From: Dyella_A sp051962475
GTDB taxonomy: Bacteria > Pseudomonadota > Gammaproteobacteria > Xanthomonadales > Rhodanobacteraceae
DNA: 64,000 bases
NCBI RefSeq assembly: GCF_051962475.1
Contig: NZ_JBQCCF010000069.1
Span: forward strand, 62,001 to 126,000
Direction: 5' to 3'
The position numbers and the translations under genes are program-made. Positions 25,460 to 32,933 of the stretch are shown here, piece by piece. Numbering within the stretch: position 1 is the stretch's first letter; each line of letters begins with the position of its first letter. The notes below the pieces were generated by a model. That model ran no database searches and was not told the DNA's origin. It was given only the letters and a program-made list of their open reading frames with translations.

Positions 25460-26526
25460 CGGCGGATCAGCCGCTGCTGGCGCAGGTGATGCCGCACCAG
25501 CGCGAGCGCGCCGACCGGCTGGAATCCGCGCCGGCGGTTGGCCGCCCCGAGCTCGAACAGCACCCGCTGCTTGGCGAACACCATCGCGTAGGCTTGCCGC
25601 ACGCTGTATCGGGGATCCCACGCATGCACCGCCTCGGAACCGGCACCGTTCACTTCCATGATGGTGAAGCGGCCTTCGCGCAGGTCCGCCACGGTCGCGA
25701 AGCGCACGTCGAAACGTCCGACATGGAAGCGCGGCATGTCGCGGGCCACCGCCTCCACGGCTGTGAGCAGGGCATCGGTGGCCAGCGTCGAGCCGTCCTC
25801 GTAGCGGCCGCCTACGCGCGTCGACCCGATCAGCGAAAGCCGCACCACCCCCCCTGCCGCAGGGACGTGCGCGGGATCGAACGCGCATTGATGCTCGCGC
25901 GGGCGCGCCAGGGCCCGTTGCAATCGCGGGTCATGCGCCACCAGTTCGCCCACGCTGTGCAGACCGTCGCCGATCACCTGCGGGTAGTGGCGCAGCAGGA
26001 TGCCCAGTAACTGCCCGCGCGGCTCACCCGGGCGACGAACGTAGAAGAGGCCCGCCTCGCCCGGCTCGTCCAGGTAACGCTGCAACATCAGCGCCTCACC
26101 GGCCGGGTAGCGGGCGAGATAGTCCGTCAGCGCCGCTTCGTCATCGAGGCGGCGCACGCCGAAGCCGCACCAGCCCAGATCCGGCTTGGCCACCACCGGA
26201 AAGGCGAGGCCCGCGTCTGCCATGGCGGCCAGCGCTTGCAGCACGCTCCGTGCGCCATCTGCCGTAAACAGCGCGAACGGCGCCACGCGGGAACGCGCGT
26301 GCGGGCCCATGGCGGCGAAATATTCCGACTTGGTATCGCCCACCAGGCCGCCCGCGGTGATCGCCGGGTTGGCTGCCGACGGCAACGTGAGGCTGCGATA
26401 GCGCAGGCCCAGCCATACCCACTGCACCACCATCGGCACCAGGTTGAGCCACTTCGGAATGCGCTCAATGACGCCGGTACTCGATGCGGCGGGCCTGCGA
26501 CGAATGAAGAGCGCCCGCTCAGCCAC
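25441..26526 (-). CDS. ATP-grasp ligase (D-Ala-D-Ala ligase-like)
   Basis: 361 residues from a GTG at 26526, which overlaps the DUF1989 stop by eight bases; GAGG lies about nine bases upstream. ATP-grasp signs: FPVVAKPDLGWCGFGVRR (nucleotide Lys in the middle domain), ALMLQRYLDEPGEAGLFYVR, FHVGRFDVRFATVADL and the metal-binding FTIMEVNGAGSEAVHAWDP. The front (WLNLVPMVVQWVWLGLRYRS and PAITAGGLVGDTKSEYF) is not that of Ddl or MurD, so a different carboxylate-amine or -hydroxylamine substrate is likely. Last gene of the operon with the YqcI/YcgG and DUF1989 proteins. A ligase closing a hydroxylated amino-acid pathway is inference from context. Confidence 0.8.
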   Translation of the reverse strand: MAERALFIRRRPAASSTGVIERIPKWLNLVPMVVQWVWLGLRYRSLTLPSAANPAITAGGLVGDTKSEYFAAMGPHARSRVAPFALFTADGARSVLQALAAMADAGLAFPVVAKPDLGWCGFGVRRLDDEAALTDYLARYPAGEALMLQRYLDEPGEAGLFYVRRPGEPRGQLLGILLRHYPQVIGDGLHSVGELVAHDPRLQRALARPREHQCAFDPAHVPAAGGVVRLSLIGSTRVGGRYEDGSTLATDALLTAVEAVARDMPRFHVGRFDVRFATVADLREGRFTIMEVNGAGSEAVHAWDPRYSVRQAYAMVFAKQRVLFELGAANRRRGFQPVGALALVRHHLRQQRLIRRYPPSN

Positions 26527-27109
26527 CAGGCAGCACCTCGTACTGGATCGGCTTGTAGGAAAAGTTGTTGGACTGACCGGCCGAGCACGCGGTGAGCCCG
26601 ATCAGCAGGTCCATCTGCGCTTCGAACACGGTGTAGTCGCCGGCACGGCTCAACGGCGGTTCGACGCGGATCGTCCCGGTGAGCGGATCCACCGGCACGT
26701 TCATGAACACGTTGAACGCCGTGGGGATCGCGTCGGGTGCAACGCCGTACGGCGCCAGCGCGGCGGCCAGGTTGCCGAAGCAACCGCGATGCGGCCGCTC
26801 GTCGCCGTAGATGATGCGGAACATCTCGGCCGAACAGGGCGAGAGGAGGAAGTCGTGGCGCCCCACCGTATCCTCGCCGATACGCAGCATCACGCGGGAT
26901 CGGTTCGAATAGATCGGATCGCCGGTGGAAAGGTAGATGCGACTGGCGTAGTCGATGCTGCGACCGGAGGAGATCGCCTCGCCGAGGTCGTGGCGATTGA
27001 ATGCCACCAGGTCGGCCACCTGCTCGCCCTGCGGATCGATCACCCGCAGGCGCTCGCCCTTGCGCAGCGCGAAGGCCACGCCGCTGCGCGGCTCGATGGT
27101 CTGGATCAT
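26519..27109 (-). CDS. DUF1989 (urea carboxylase-associated) family protein
   Basis: 196 residues, ATG with GGAG seven bases upstream and overlapping the previous stop by four bases. The family pattern is plain: RLRVIDPQGEQVADLVAFN, SIDYASRIYLSTGDPIYSNR, GRHDFLLSPCSAEMFRIIYG (Cys92), HRGCFGNLAAAL (Cys110, Asn113), FNVFMNVPVDP and the MDLLIGLTACSAGQSNN end. DUF1989 proteins include the two subunits of carboxyguanidine deiminase in guanidine breakdown. Here there is one copy and no urea or guanidine carboxylase or allophanate hydrolase beside it, so it probably acts on another substrate. Confidence 0.9.
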   Translation of the reverse strand: MIQTIEPRSGVAFALRKGERLRVIDPQGEQVADLVAFNRHDLGEAISSGRSIDYASRIYLSTGDPIYSNRSRVMLRIGEDTVGRHDFLLSPCSAEMFRIIYGDERPHRGCFGNLAAALAPYGVAPDAIPTAFNVFMNVPVDPLTGTIRVEPPLSRAGDYTVFEAQMDLLIGLTACSAGQSNNFSYKPIQYEVLPGG

Positions 27110-27831
27110 GGCCGGTCTCCGTCGCCGCCGGGGGCAAACGGGCAGACCCAGTCCGGCCCCACGCGGCGCCCGCTGTACTGGCGCGCCTCGGAGCTGCGTC
27201 CGTGCACCGCGAGCATCGGGTTGGGCGAGCCGGCATAGGCCACGTCGCGCCGCACGATCGCCTGGCGCAATTTGTCGTAGCGCCCATCCGCGCGCAGCTG
27301 CTCGAACTGGCTGTGCAGGTTGAACACCAGCACCGGGCAGCGGAACCGGCGCGCCGGACGGCTTGCCGCCGGATGCAGGCCCACCACGTAGAACGCCTTG
27401 CCGCCCACGCTCATGCTGAAACGCGGCGACGCTGGATCATCGCTGACGCGGGGGTCCCAGCCGTAACGGCGGCGATCGATTGCGTGGATGGCGGCCAGCC
27501 GATCCCACAGCGCACGCTCGAACGCCGCCTCGTCCAGCGCTGGCGACGCCGGAAACAGCACGGCCACGCTGGTGAACGAGGGGCCCGCGGCAGGCTCGGG
27601 CAGCGACTGCAGTTGGCGGGTGATCGCATCATCGTCATCGGCCCGAGTCAGGTCGCGCACCCGCAGCAGATGTAACTCATCGCGGGCGTGCGAGGCCTTG
27701 GCCCCCAGGCAGGGAAAGCCCGCCGCCTCGATGAAGGCGTGGAAGGCGGCCTCGACAGAATCGACGGAGCCCAGCGGGCAAGCACGCACGGCGGCGCCCG
27801 GTAAGCGCGATGGAGCGACGTTGACCTGCAT
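27106..27831 (-). CDS. YqcI/YcgG family protein (GntA/DcsA-like heme N-oxygenase family)
   Basis: 241 residues; ATG with GGAG six bases upstream. The family signature is complete: FPCLGAKA at 39-46, FNLHSQFEQLRADGRYDKLR at 170-189, NPMLAVHGRSSEARQYSGR at 204-222 and DWVCPF at 227-232. Characterised relatives are heme enzymes that oxidise nitrogen: DcsA hydroxylates L-arginine in D-cycloserine synthesis and GntA acts on a guanidino compound in guanitoxin synthesis. His152, His173 and His210 are candidates for the haem ligand, but I cannot say which. First gene of a three-gene operon with DUF1989 and ATP-grasp genes; divergent from dinB. N-oxygenation is inferred from the family. Confidence 0.88.
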   Translation of the reverse strand: MQVNVAPSRLPGAAVRACPLGSVDSVEAAFHAFIEAAGFPCLGAKASHARDELHLLRVRDLTRADDDDAITRQLQSLPEPAAGPSFTSVAVLFPASPALDEAAFERALWDRLAAIHAIDRRRYGWDPRVSDDPASPRFSMSVGGKAFYVVGLHPAASRPARRFRCPVLVFNLHSQFEQLRADGRYDKLRQAIVRRDVAYAGSPNPMLAVHGRSSEARQYSGRRVGPDWVCPFAPGGDGDRP

Positions 27832-27967
27832 GATGTCTCCGTAGCAGCGGCGGCAGCAGACGCCGCCGTATCGGCATGGCCCTGTGTCCGTGCAAGCTAC
27901 GAAGCCGGACGACGGGACGGCGTGAAAGCGCTTGCCTGGAGCTGAATGGCCGGCGCTGGCCGATGGC

Positions 27968-27973
27968 TAGAAT
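27968..27973 (+). promoter_or_regulatory. Candidate -10 box of dinB (TAGAAT)
   Basis: TAGAAT ends six bases before the dinB GTG, which would make the transcript leaderless. No Shine-Dalgarno sequence, -35 hexamer or LexA box is seen between the divergent genes. Confidence 0.4.
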
Positions 27974-27979
27974 GGCCGG

Positions 27980-29092
27980 GTGTCCCCCACGCATTCGCCC
28001 GTGTCCGCCCCTATCCGCAAGATCCTCCACATCGACATGGATGCGTTCTACGCATCGGTCGAGCAGCGCGACGACCCCGCCTTGCGTGGCAAGCCGGTGG
28101 TGGTCGCCTGGCGCGGCGCGCGCTCGGTGGTGTGCGCGGCCAGCTACGAGGCCCGCCCGTTCGGGGTGCGCTCGGCGATGCCGGCCGTACGTGCCGAGCG
28201 GCTGTGTCCGCAGGCGATCTTCGTCCCACCGGATTTCCCGCGTTACAAGGCAGTCTCGCGGCAGATCCGCGAGATTTTCGCCCGGCATACCGACCTGATC
28301 GAACCGCTGTCGCTGGACGAGGCCTACCTCGACGTCACCGTGACCAAGAGCGGTCTGGGTTCGGCTACCGCGACGGCCGAAGCGATCCGCGCGGCGATCC
28401 GCGAAGAGACCGGACTGACCGCCTCGGCCGGCGTGGCGCCGAACAAGTTCCTCGCCAAGATCGCGTCGGACCACCGCAAGCCCGACGGCTTGTTCGTGGT
28501 GCGGCCACACCAGGTCGACGCCTTCCTGTTGCCGCTCAAGGTGGGACGCCTGCCGGGCGTGGGCAAGGTGATGGAGGCGAAGCTGGCCGAGCTCGGCATC
28601 GCCACCATCGCGCAGCTACGGACCTTGCCGCTGGCCGAAATGGAGCAGCGCTTTGGCCGCTGGGGGCGACGTCTGCACGAGCTGTCGCTCGGCATCGACC
28701 ATCACCCGGTGCAACCGGAACGCCCGAGCGTGCAGGTGTCGGCGGAAGACACCTTCGAGCACGACCTGCTGCTGGACGAACTCGAACCGCACATCCGGCG
28801 CCTGGCCGAAAAGACCTGGGCCGGCCACCAGCGCGAGGAAGGACGGGTGGCGCGCACGGTGGTGCTGAAGCTCAAGACCGCCGACTTCCAGACCCTCACC
28901 CGCAGCCTCACCCCGGCCAGCCGCCCGCGTTCGGCGGAGGAACTGGCCGACATCGCGTGCGCGTTGCGCAGCCGCGTGGAGCGACCGGCCGACAGCCGCT
29001 ACCGCCTCGTGGGCGTGGGGTTGTCCGGCTTCGTCGACGCAGACGACTACGCGGCGCAGACCGACCTGTTCGGAATGCTCACGCCGGATTGA
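27980..29092 (+). CDS. dinB: DNA polymerase IV
   Basis: 370 residues from a GTG at 27980; a second GTG at 28001 is possible. Y-family polymerase: ILHIDMDAFYASVEQRDDP (metal-binding Asp residues and steric gate Phe/Tyr), PVVVAWRGARSVVCAASYEA, PLSLDEAYLDVT (catalytic Asp-Glu), GLTASAGVAPNKFLAKIASD, GVGKVMEAKLAELG helix-hairpin-helix, then the little-finger domain. The C-terminus ends QTDLFGMLTPD; the QTDLF stretch resembles a beta-clamp binding peptide (QxxLF). It copies past lesions with low fidelity. Divergent from the YqcI/YcgG operon. Confidence 0.95.
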   Translation: MSPTHSPVSAPIRKILHIDMDAFYASVEQRDDPALRGKPVVVAWRGARSVVCAASYEARPFGVRSAMPAVRAERLCPQAIFVPPDFPRYKAVSRQIREIFARHTDLIEPLSLDEAYLDVTVTKSGLGSATATAEAIRAAIREETGLTASAGVAPNKFLAKIASDHRKPDGLFVVRPHQVDAFLLPLKVGRLPGVGKVMEAKLAELGIATIAQLRTLPLAEMEQRFGRWGRRLHELSLGIDHHPVQPERPSVQVSAEDTFEHDLLLDELEPHIRRLAEKTWAGHQREEGRVARTVVLKLKTADFQTLTRSLTPASRPRSAEELADIACALRSRVERPADSRYRLVGVGLSGFVDADDYAAQTDLFGMLTPD

Positions 29093-29117
29093 GGCGTCAC
29101 CGGCTCCGGAATAAAGG

Positions 29118-29149
29118 TGCTTGCTATTAGATAGCGTGCTATGTATATT
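29118..29149 (+). promoter_or_regulatory. ohrR promoter with overlapping OhrR operator
   Basis: TTGCTA (29121-29126) and TATATT (29144-29149) are 17 bases apart and form a good sigma-70 promoter. A perfect palindrome GCTATTAGATAGC (29123-29135) lies across the -35 and spacer and is followed by GTGCTATGTAT. The same pattern occurs inverted in front of ohr, so this is very likely the OhrR box by which the repressor controls itself. The start point would fall at about 29156, making ohrR mRNA virtually leaderless. Confidence 0.7.
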
Positions 29150-29157
29150 GCGAACCC

Positions 29158-29619
29158 ATGAGCACACGCCGTTCCCCCGAGACCAAGCCTGCGCCGCTGC
29201 GGCTCGACCAGCAGCTGTGCTTTTCGCTGTATTCGGCACAGCTGGCGATGACCAAGGTCTACCGCAAGCTGCTCGCCGACCTCGACCTCACCTATCCGCA
29301 GTATCTGGTGATGCTGGTGCTGTGGGAGGGCGATGGCCTCACCGTCTCGCAAATCGGCGAACGGCTGTTCCTCGACTCGGCCACGCTCACGCCCCTGCTC
29401 AAGCGACTGGAGGCCGCCGGCCTGCTGAGTCGACGGCGCGCGGCCGAGGACGAGCGCCAGGTCGTCATCTCGTTGACCGCCGAGGGCCGCACACTGCGGC
29501 ACAAGGCTGGCGCGGTGCCCGCAGCCGTTTTCTGTGCCACCGGCTGCGAGCTGGACCAGCTGCTGGAACTCAAGGCGCAGCTGGACGGGCTGCGCGCCCG
29601 ACTGGCCGAGCATCCGTGA
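29158..29619 (+). CDS. ohrR: Organic hydroperoxide resistance repressor OhrR (MarR family, two-Cys type)
   Basis: 153 residues. Winged helix of the MarR family: LDLTYPQYLVMLVLWEGDGL, VSQIGERLFLDSATLTPLLK (recognition region), GLLSRRRAAEDERQVVISLT wing. Cys21 in DQQLCFSLYSAQLAM is the peroxidatic cysteine that reacts with organic peroxides, and Cys126 and Cys130 near the C-terminus match the resolving cysteines of the Xanthomonas two-Cys class. Oxidation would release it from the boxes upstream of itself and of ohr. The N-terminus is close to the likely start of the transcript. Confidence 0.93.
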   Translation: MSTRRSPETKPAPLRLDQQLCFSLYSAQLAMTKVYRKLLADLDLTYPQYLVMLVLWEGDGLTVSQIGERLFLDSATLTPLLKRLEAAGLLSRRRAAEDERQVVISLTAEGRTLRHKAGAVPAAVFCATGCELDQLLELKAQLDGLRARLAEHP

Positions 29620-29659
29620 TCCCCTCCGCGCGCCATAACCTTGATCGCATACGCACCAA

Positions 29660-29688
29660 ATAAATAGTGCACTATTAAATAGTAAGCA
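29660..29688 (+). promoter_or_regulatory. OhrR operator in front of ohr
   Basis: ACTATTAAATAGT (29671-29683) is a perfect palindrome, preceded by ATAAATAGTGC and followed by AAGCA. Its reverse complement aligns almost base for base with the ohrR operator (TGCTT-CTATT--ATAG-G--CTAT-TAT). It lies about 45 bases before the ohr ATG, in an A+T-rich stretch that stands out from the surroundings. TTGATC at 29641-29646 may be the -35. Confidence 0.7.
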
Positions 29689-29728
29689 ATATCCATTCAA
29701 CCCGAACCACCCATCAAGGAGACACCCC

Positions 29729-30154
29729 ATGTCCATCGAAAACGTTCTTTACCGCGCCCACGCCCAGGCCACCGGCGGCCGTGATGGCCGCGCCATCTCG
29801 TCGGACAACGTGCTCGACGTGAAGCTCACCACGCCCAAGGAGCTCGGCGGCGCCGGCGGCACCGGCACCAATCCGGAACAGCTGTTCGCCGCCGGCTACT
29901 CGGCGTGCTTCCTGGGCGCGATGAAGTTCGTCGCCGGCCAGCAGAAGATCGTCCTGCCCGCCGACACCCGCATCGAGGGCAGCGTCGGCATCGGCCCGAT
30001 TCCGGCCGGCTTCGGCATCGAAGTGGCACTGACGATCAGCGTGCCCGGTATGGAGCGCAGCGCCGCCGAGGCGCTGGTGGCCAAGGCGCATGAGGTGTGC
30101 CCGTACTCCAACGCAACGCGCGGCAACATCGACGTCACCCTCACCGTGGTCTGA
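29729..30154 (+). CDS. ohr: Organic hydroperoxide reductase Ohr
   Basis: 141 residues, ATG with AAGGAG. OsmC-fold thiol peroxidase that reduces organic and lipid hydroperoxides with lipoylated partners. The catalytic pair is present: Cys60 in FAAGYSACFLGAMKF and Cys124 in AHEVCPYSNATRGN, with the family residues Arg18 and Glu50 in GRDGRA and NPEQLFAAG. Length and motifs are standard. It is preceded by the OhrR box, so it should be derepressed by organic peroxides. The E2 and E3 lipoyl proteins in this window could in principle supply electrons, which is known for Ohr elsewhere. Confidence 0.96.
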   Translation: MSIENVLYRAHAQATGGRDGRAISSDNVLDVKLTTPKELGGAGGTGTNPEQLFAAGYSACFLGAMKFVAGQQKIVLPADTRIEGSVGIGPIPAGFGIEVALTISVPGMERSAAEALVAKAHEVCPYSNATRGNIDVTLTVV

Positions 30155-30196
30155 AGTGGACACCGCCGCCGTGGCCAGGCCGCGGCGGCGGCGTTC

Positions 30197-30202
30197 TACA
30201 CT
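30197..30202 (+). promoter_or_regulatory. Candidate -10 box of the GIY-YIG gene (TACACT)
   Basis: TACACT is separated from the ATG by seven bases and no ribosome-binding sequence is present, so this gene too would be leaderless. Confidence 0.35.
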
Positions 30203-30209
30203 GGGCCGC

Positions 30210-30536
30210 ATGACCTCAGCCACGGCCTGGCCGCTTCCCGATGCGCACGACATGGCGTGGCCCGAGTCCGGCCAATGGTGTCTGTATCTGATCGAGTGCA
30301 TCAACGGCGCCTGGTACGCCGGCATCAGCAACGCCCTGGCCGCCCGCTACTCGGCCCATGCCGCCGGACGCGGCGCCCGATACACGCGCGCCAATCCTCC
30401 CCGCCAGCTGCTCGGCTGGCGCCCCTACCCCGACCGCGCCAGCGCTTCGCGCGCCGAAGCGGCGATCAAAAAGCTTCCGAAGGGGCAAAAGATGGCGTTT
30501 CTCAGGGCTGACGACGGCGCCGGGAAAAAATCTTAG
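30210..30536 (+). CDS. GIY-YIG nuclease-fold protein (UPF0213 type)
   Basis: 108 residues from the ATG at 30210. The GIY-YIG core is seen as WCLYLIECINGAWYAGISN (YLIE...WYAGIS replaces the literal GIY and YIG) followed by ALAARYSAHAAGRGARYTR with the conserved Arg, and ending in the RASASRAEAAIKKLPKGQKM helix with the metal-binding Glu. Single-domain UPF0213 proteins are thought to be DNA-processing nucleases, but their substrates are unknown. The open frame continues 40 codons upstream into the end of ohr, without family similarity. Confidence 0.85.
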   Translation: MTSATAWPLPDAHDMAWPESGQWCLYLIECINGAWYAGISNALAARYSAHAAGRGARYTRANPPRQLLGWRPYPDRASASRAEAAIKKLPKGQKMAFLRADDGAGKKS

Positions 30537-30748
30537 ATTGCGTTCAAGCCATTCATTCCCATCGATTTTTCAGCTTGGCAGCGCTGATTTTCGAAAATCG
30601 GCCAAAAATAAATAAGGCATTGCCCGCGGCAGATAGAGTACGCTGGCGAAGTAGTGCTTGAGGCTGAGTTCGGCTGCACTGCGTCATCCTGCGGCGAGTC
30701 TGCCTCACTCCACGCCGTATACATCCATGTGTCAAAGGTTAAAGCGTC
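30537..30748 (+). other. A+T-rich upstream region and probable long leader of the cold shock gene
   Basis: 212 bases between the GIY-YIG stop and the cold shock ATG. It is clearly richer in A+T than the surroundings, with GATTTTCGAAAATCGGCCAA (a TTTTCGAAAA palindrome at about 30592-30601) and AAAAATAAATAAGG. Cold shock genes commonly have long leaders that fold as thermosensors; whether this is one is not shown by the sequence. The site before the ATG (AAAGG) is weak. Confidence 0.4.
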
Positions 30749-30958
30749 ATGTCAAATCGTCAGAGCGGTACCGTCAAGTGGTTCAACGATGCCAAGGGCT
30801 TCGGCTTCATCAGCCCGGAAAGTGGTGACGACCTGTTCGTCCACTTCCGCGCCATCCAGGGCACCGGCTTCAAGTCGCTGCAGGAAGGCCAGAAGGTCAC
30901 CTTCGTCGTGACCAAGGGCCCGAAGGGTCTGCAGGCGGACGAAGTCCAGGCTGTCTAA
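30749..30958 (+). CDS. Cold shock protein (CspA family)
   Basis: 69 residues, a complete cold shock domain: GTVKWFNDAKGFGFISPE (RNP1), DDLFVHFRAI (RNP2), GTGFKSLQEGQKVTFVV and GPKGLQADEV. The protein binds single-stranded RNA or DNA and melts mRNA structure. It has its own terminator 28 bases downstream. Whether it is cold-induced or constitutive cannot be told from the protein. Confidence 0.95.
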   Translation: MSNRQSGTVKWFNDAKGFGFISPESGDDLFVHFRAIQGTGFKSLQEGQKVTFVVTKGPKGLQADEVQAV

Positions 30959-30986
30959 GCCACCGCCTGGTTCGCCAGGCAAAGAA

Positions 30987-31016
30987 AAGCCCGCGCTTGC
31001 GCGGGCTTTTTCTTTT
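30987..31016. terminator. Bidirectional Rho-independent terminator
   Basis: AAGCCCGCGC (30987-30996) and GCGCGGGCTT (30999-31008) form a long GC stem, followed on the plus strand by TTTCTTTTTC. The minus strand has TTCTTT after the stem, so it can also stop lpdA transcripts. It serves the cold shock gene and convergent lpdA. Confidence 0.85.
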
Positions 31017-31029
31017 TCTGGAGTCCGCT

Positions 31030-31060
31030 GCCGTGCCGATGGCGGTTCCATCGACACGGC
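31030..31060. terminator. Inverted repeat after lpdA
   Basis: GCCGTG-C-CGATGG (31030-31042) and CCATCG-A-CACGGC (31048-31060) pair with one internal mismatch and a 5-base loop, eight bases after the lpdA stop. No T-run of its own; probably a 3'-end stabilising stem ahead of the terminator. Confidence 0.5.
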
Positions 31061-31067
31061 GACCAGC

Positions 31068-32837
31068 TCACTTCTTCTTCGGGATGTACAGGTCGGTGAT
31101 GGTGCCCTCGTAGACCTCGGCCGCCATCCCCACCGATTCGCCCAGCGTGGGATGAGGGTGGATGGTCAGGCCGATGTCGGCGGCTTCCGCGCCCATCTCG
31201 ATCGCCAATGCGATCTCGCTGATCAGGTCGCCCGCATGGGTGCCCACGATGCCGCCGCCGACCACGCGATGGGTTGCCTCGTCGAACAGCAGTTTGGTGA
31301 AGCCCTCGGTGCGGTCGTTGCCGATGGCGCGACCGCTGGCCGCCCAGGGGAACTTGCCCACGCCGATCTTCAGGCCCTTTTCCTTGGCCTCGCGCTCGGT
31401 GACGCCGACCCAGGCGATCTCCGGGTCGGTGTACGCCACCGACGGAATCACCCGCGCATCGAAGTGGCTCTTCTGCCCGGCGGCGGCCTCGGCGGCCACC
31501 TTGCCCTCGTGCGTGGCCTTGTGCGCCAGCATGGGCTGGCCGACCAGGTCGCCGATGGCGAAGATGTGCGGCACGTTGGTACGCATCTGCGTATCGACGT
31601 TGATGAAACCGCGCTCGGTGACCGCCACGCCGGCTTTCTCCGCGCCGATCTTGGCGCCGTTGGGCGAGCGGCCCACCGACACCAGCACGCGGTCGAACAC
31701 GGTGTCGGCCGGGATGCTCTCGCCCTCGTAGCTCACCTCAATGCCCTGCTTGGTGGCCTTGGCCGAGGTGACCTTGGTCTTCAGGTGGACGCCCTTGAGC
31801 TTCTTGCCCAGGCGCTGCGCCAGCGGCTTGATCAGGTCGGCGTCCGCGCCGGGGATGATCTGGTCCATGAACTCGACCACGGTCACCGCGCTGCCGAGCG
31901 CGGAATACACGGTGGCCATCTCCAGGCCGATGATGCCGCCGCCCACGACGAGCAGCTTCTTCGGCACGTCCTTCAGTTCCAGCGCGCGGGTGGAGTCGAG
32001 CACGCGCTCGTCGTCCCACGGGAACATGCCCAGCTTCACCGACTGCGAGCCGGCGGCGATGATCGCCTGCTCGAAGCGGATCAGCTTCACGCCGTCGGCC
32101 GTCTGCACTTCCATCTCGTTGGGCGACACGAATGCGCCCACACCCTGCACCGTGCGCACCTTGCGCTGCTTGGCCATGCCGGACAGCCCGCCGGTGAGCT
32201 TGCCGACCACCTTGGACTTGAAGTCGCGCAGCTTGTCGATGTCGATGCTCGGCTTGCCGAAGCTCACGCCATGCGCGGCCATCGCCTCGGCCTCGTCGAT
32301 CACCGCTGCGGCATGCAGCAAGGCCTTGGACGGAATGCAACCGACGTTGAGGCAGACGCCGCCGAGCGTGTCGTAGCGCTCCACCAGCACCGTATCCAGG
32401 CCCAGATCGGCGGCGCGAAAGGCGGCCGTGTAGCCGCCGGGGCCGGAGCCGAGCACCACCATCTGGCAGGTGAGGTCCGCCGTGCGCCCGGATGCGCCGG
32501 CTGCCTGGGGAGCGGCTGCAGCTGCGGTGGCGGGCGCCGGAGTGGCCGGAGCCGCAGCGGGGGCAGCTGCAGAGACCGGTGCCGCGGCTTGCTCCTCGCG
32601 GCTTTCCAGCACCGCGATCAGCGTGCCCTCGGACACTTCGTCACCCACCTTCAGCTTGAGCGCAGTGATGACGCCAGCGGCCGTGGAGGGGATCTCCATC
32701 GTCGCCTTGTCCGATTCCAGCGTGATCAGGCTCTGATCCTTGGCGACGGTGTCGCCCTCCTTCACCAGTACCTCGATCACCGGCACGTTGTCGTGACCGC
32801 CGATGTCGGGAACCTTGATGTCGATGGTGCTTGCCAT
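31068..32837 (-). CDS. lpdA: Dihydrolipoyl dehydrogenase (E3) with N-terminal lipoyl domain
   Basis: 589 residues from the ATG at 32837. A lipoyl domain comes first, with the lipoyl lysine K44 in TLESDKATMEIPS; then an Ala/Pro-rich swinging linker (about 84-118); then the flavoprotein: FAD loop LGSGPGGYTAAF (129-140), redox cysteines in GGVCLNVGCIPSKALLH (C162, C167), NAD loop VVGGGIIGLEMA, and the C-terminal catalytic His-Glu in TIHPHPTLGES. It reoxidises dihydrolipoamide on E2. The lipoyl-E3 fusion is known from Neisseria and Xanthomonadales. It follows aceF by 96 bases on the same strand and is probably co-transcribed. Confidence 0.96.
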   Translation of the reverse strand: MASTIDIKVPDIGGHDNVPVIEVLVKEGDTVAKDQSLITLESDKATMEIPSTAAGVITALKLKVGDEVSEGTLIAVLESREEQAAAPVSAAAPAAAPATPAPATAAAAAPQAAGASGRTADLTCQMVVLGSGPGGYTAAFRAADLGLDTVLVERYDTLGGVCLNVGCIPSKALLHAAAVIDEAEAMAAHGVSFGKPSIDIDKLRDFKSKVVGKLTGGLSGMAKQRKVRTVQGVGAFVSPNEMEVQTADGVKLIRFEQAIIAAGSQSVKLGMFPWDDERVLDSTRALELKDVPKKLLVVGGGIIGLEMATVYSALGSAVTVVEFMDQIIPGADADLIKPLAQRLGKKLKGVHLKTKVTSAKATKQGIEVSYEGESIPADTVFDRVLVSVGRSPNGAKIGAEKAGVAVTERGFINVDTQMRTNVPHIFAIGDLVGQPMLAHKATHEGKVAAEAAAGQKSHFDARVIPSVAYTDPEIAWVGVTEREAKEKGLKIGVGKFPWAASGRAIGNDRTEGFTKLLFDEATHRVVGGGIVGTHAGDLISEIALAIEMGAEAADIGLTIHPHPTLGESVGMAAEVYEGTITDLYIPKKK

Positions 32838-32933
32838 GGGGAATCCTTGGATGTTCTTGTTCGCGGCCGGGCGCCTCTCACGAGACGCGGCCCTCACCCA
32901 CCCGCTCCCGGCCAGAGAGCAGGCACCGGGGCG

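Noticed and set aside
25441..26526. D-alanine-D-alanine ligase assignment for the ATP-grasp gene
   Set aside because: The N-terminal part and gene context do not fit Ddl, and the partner genes point to another pathway; only the fold is called.
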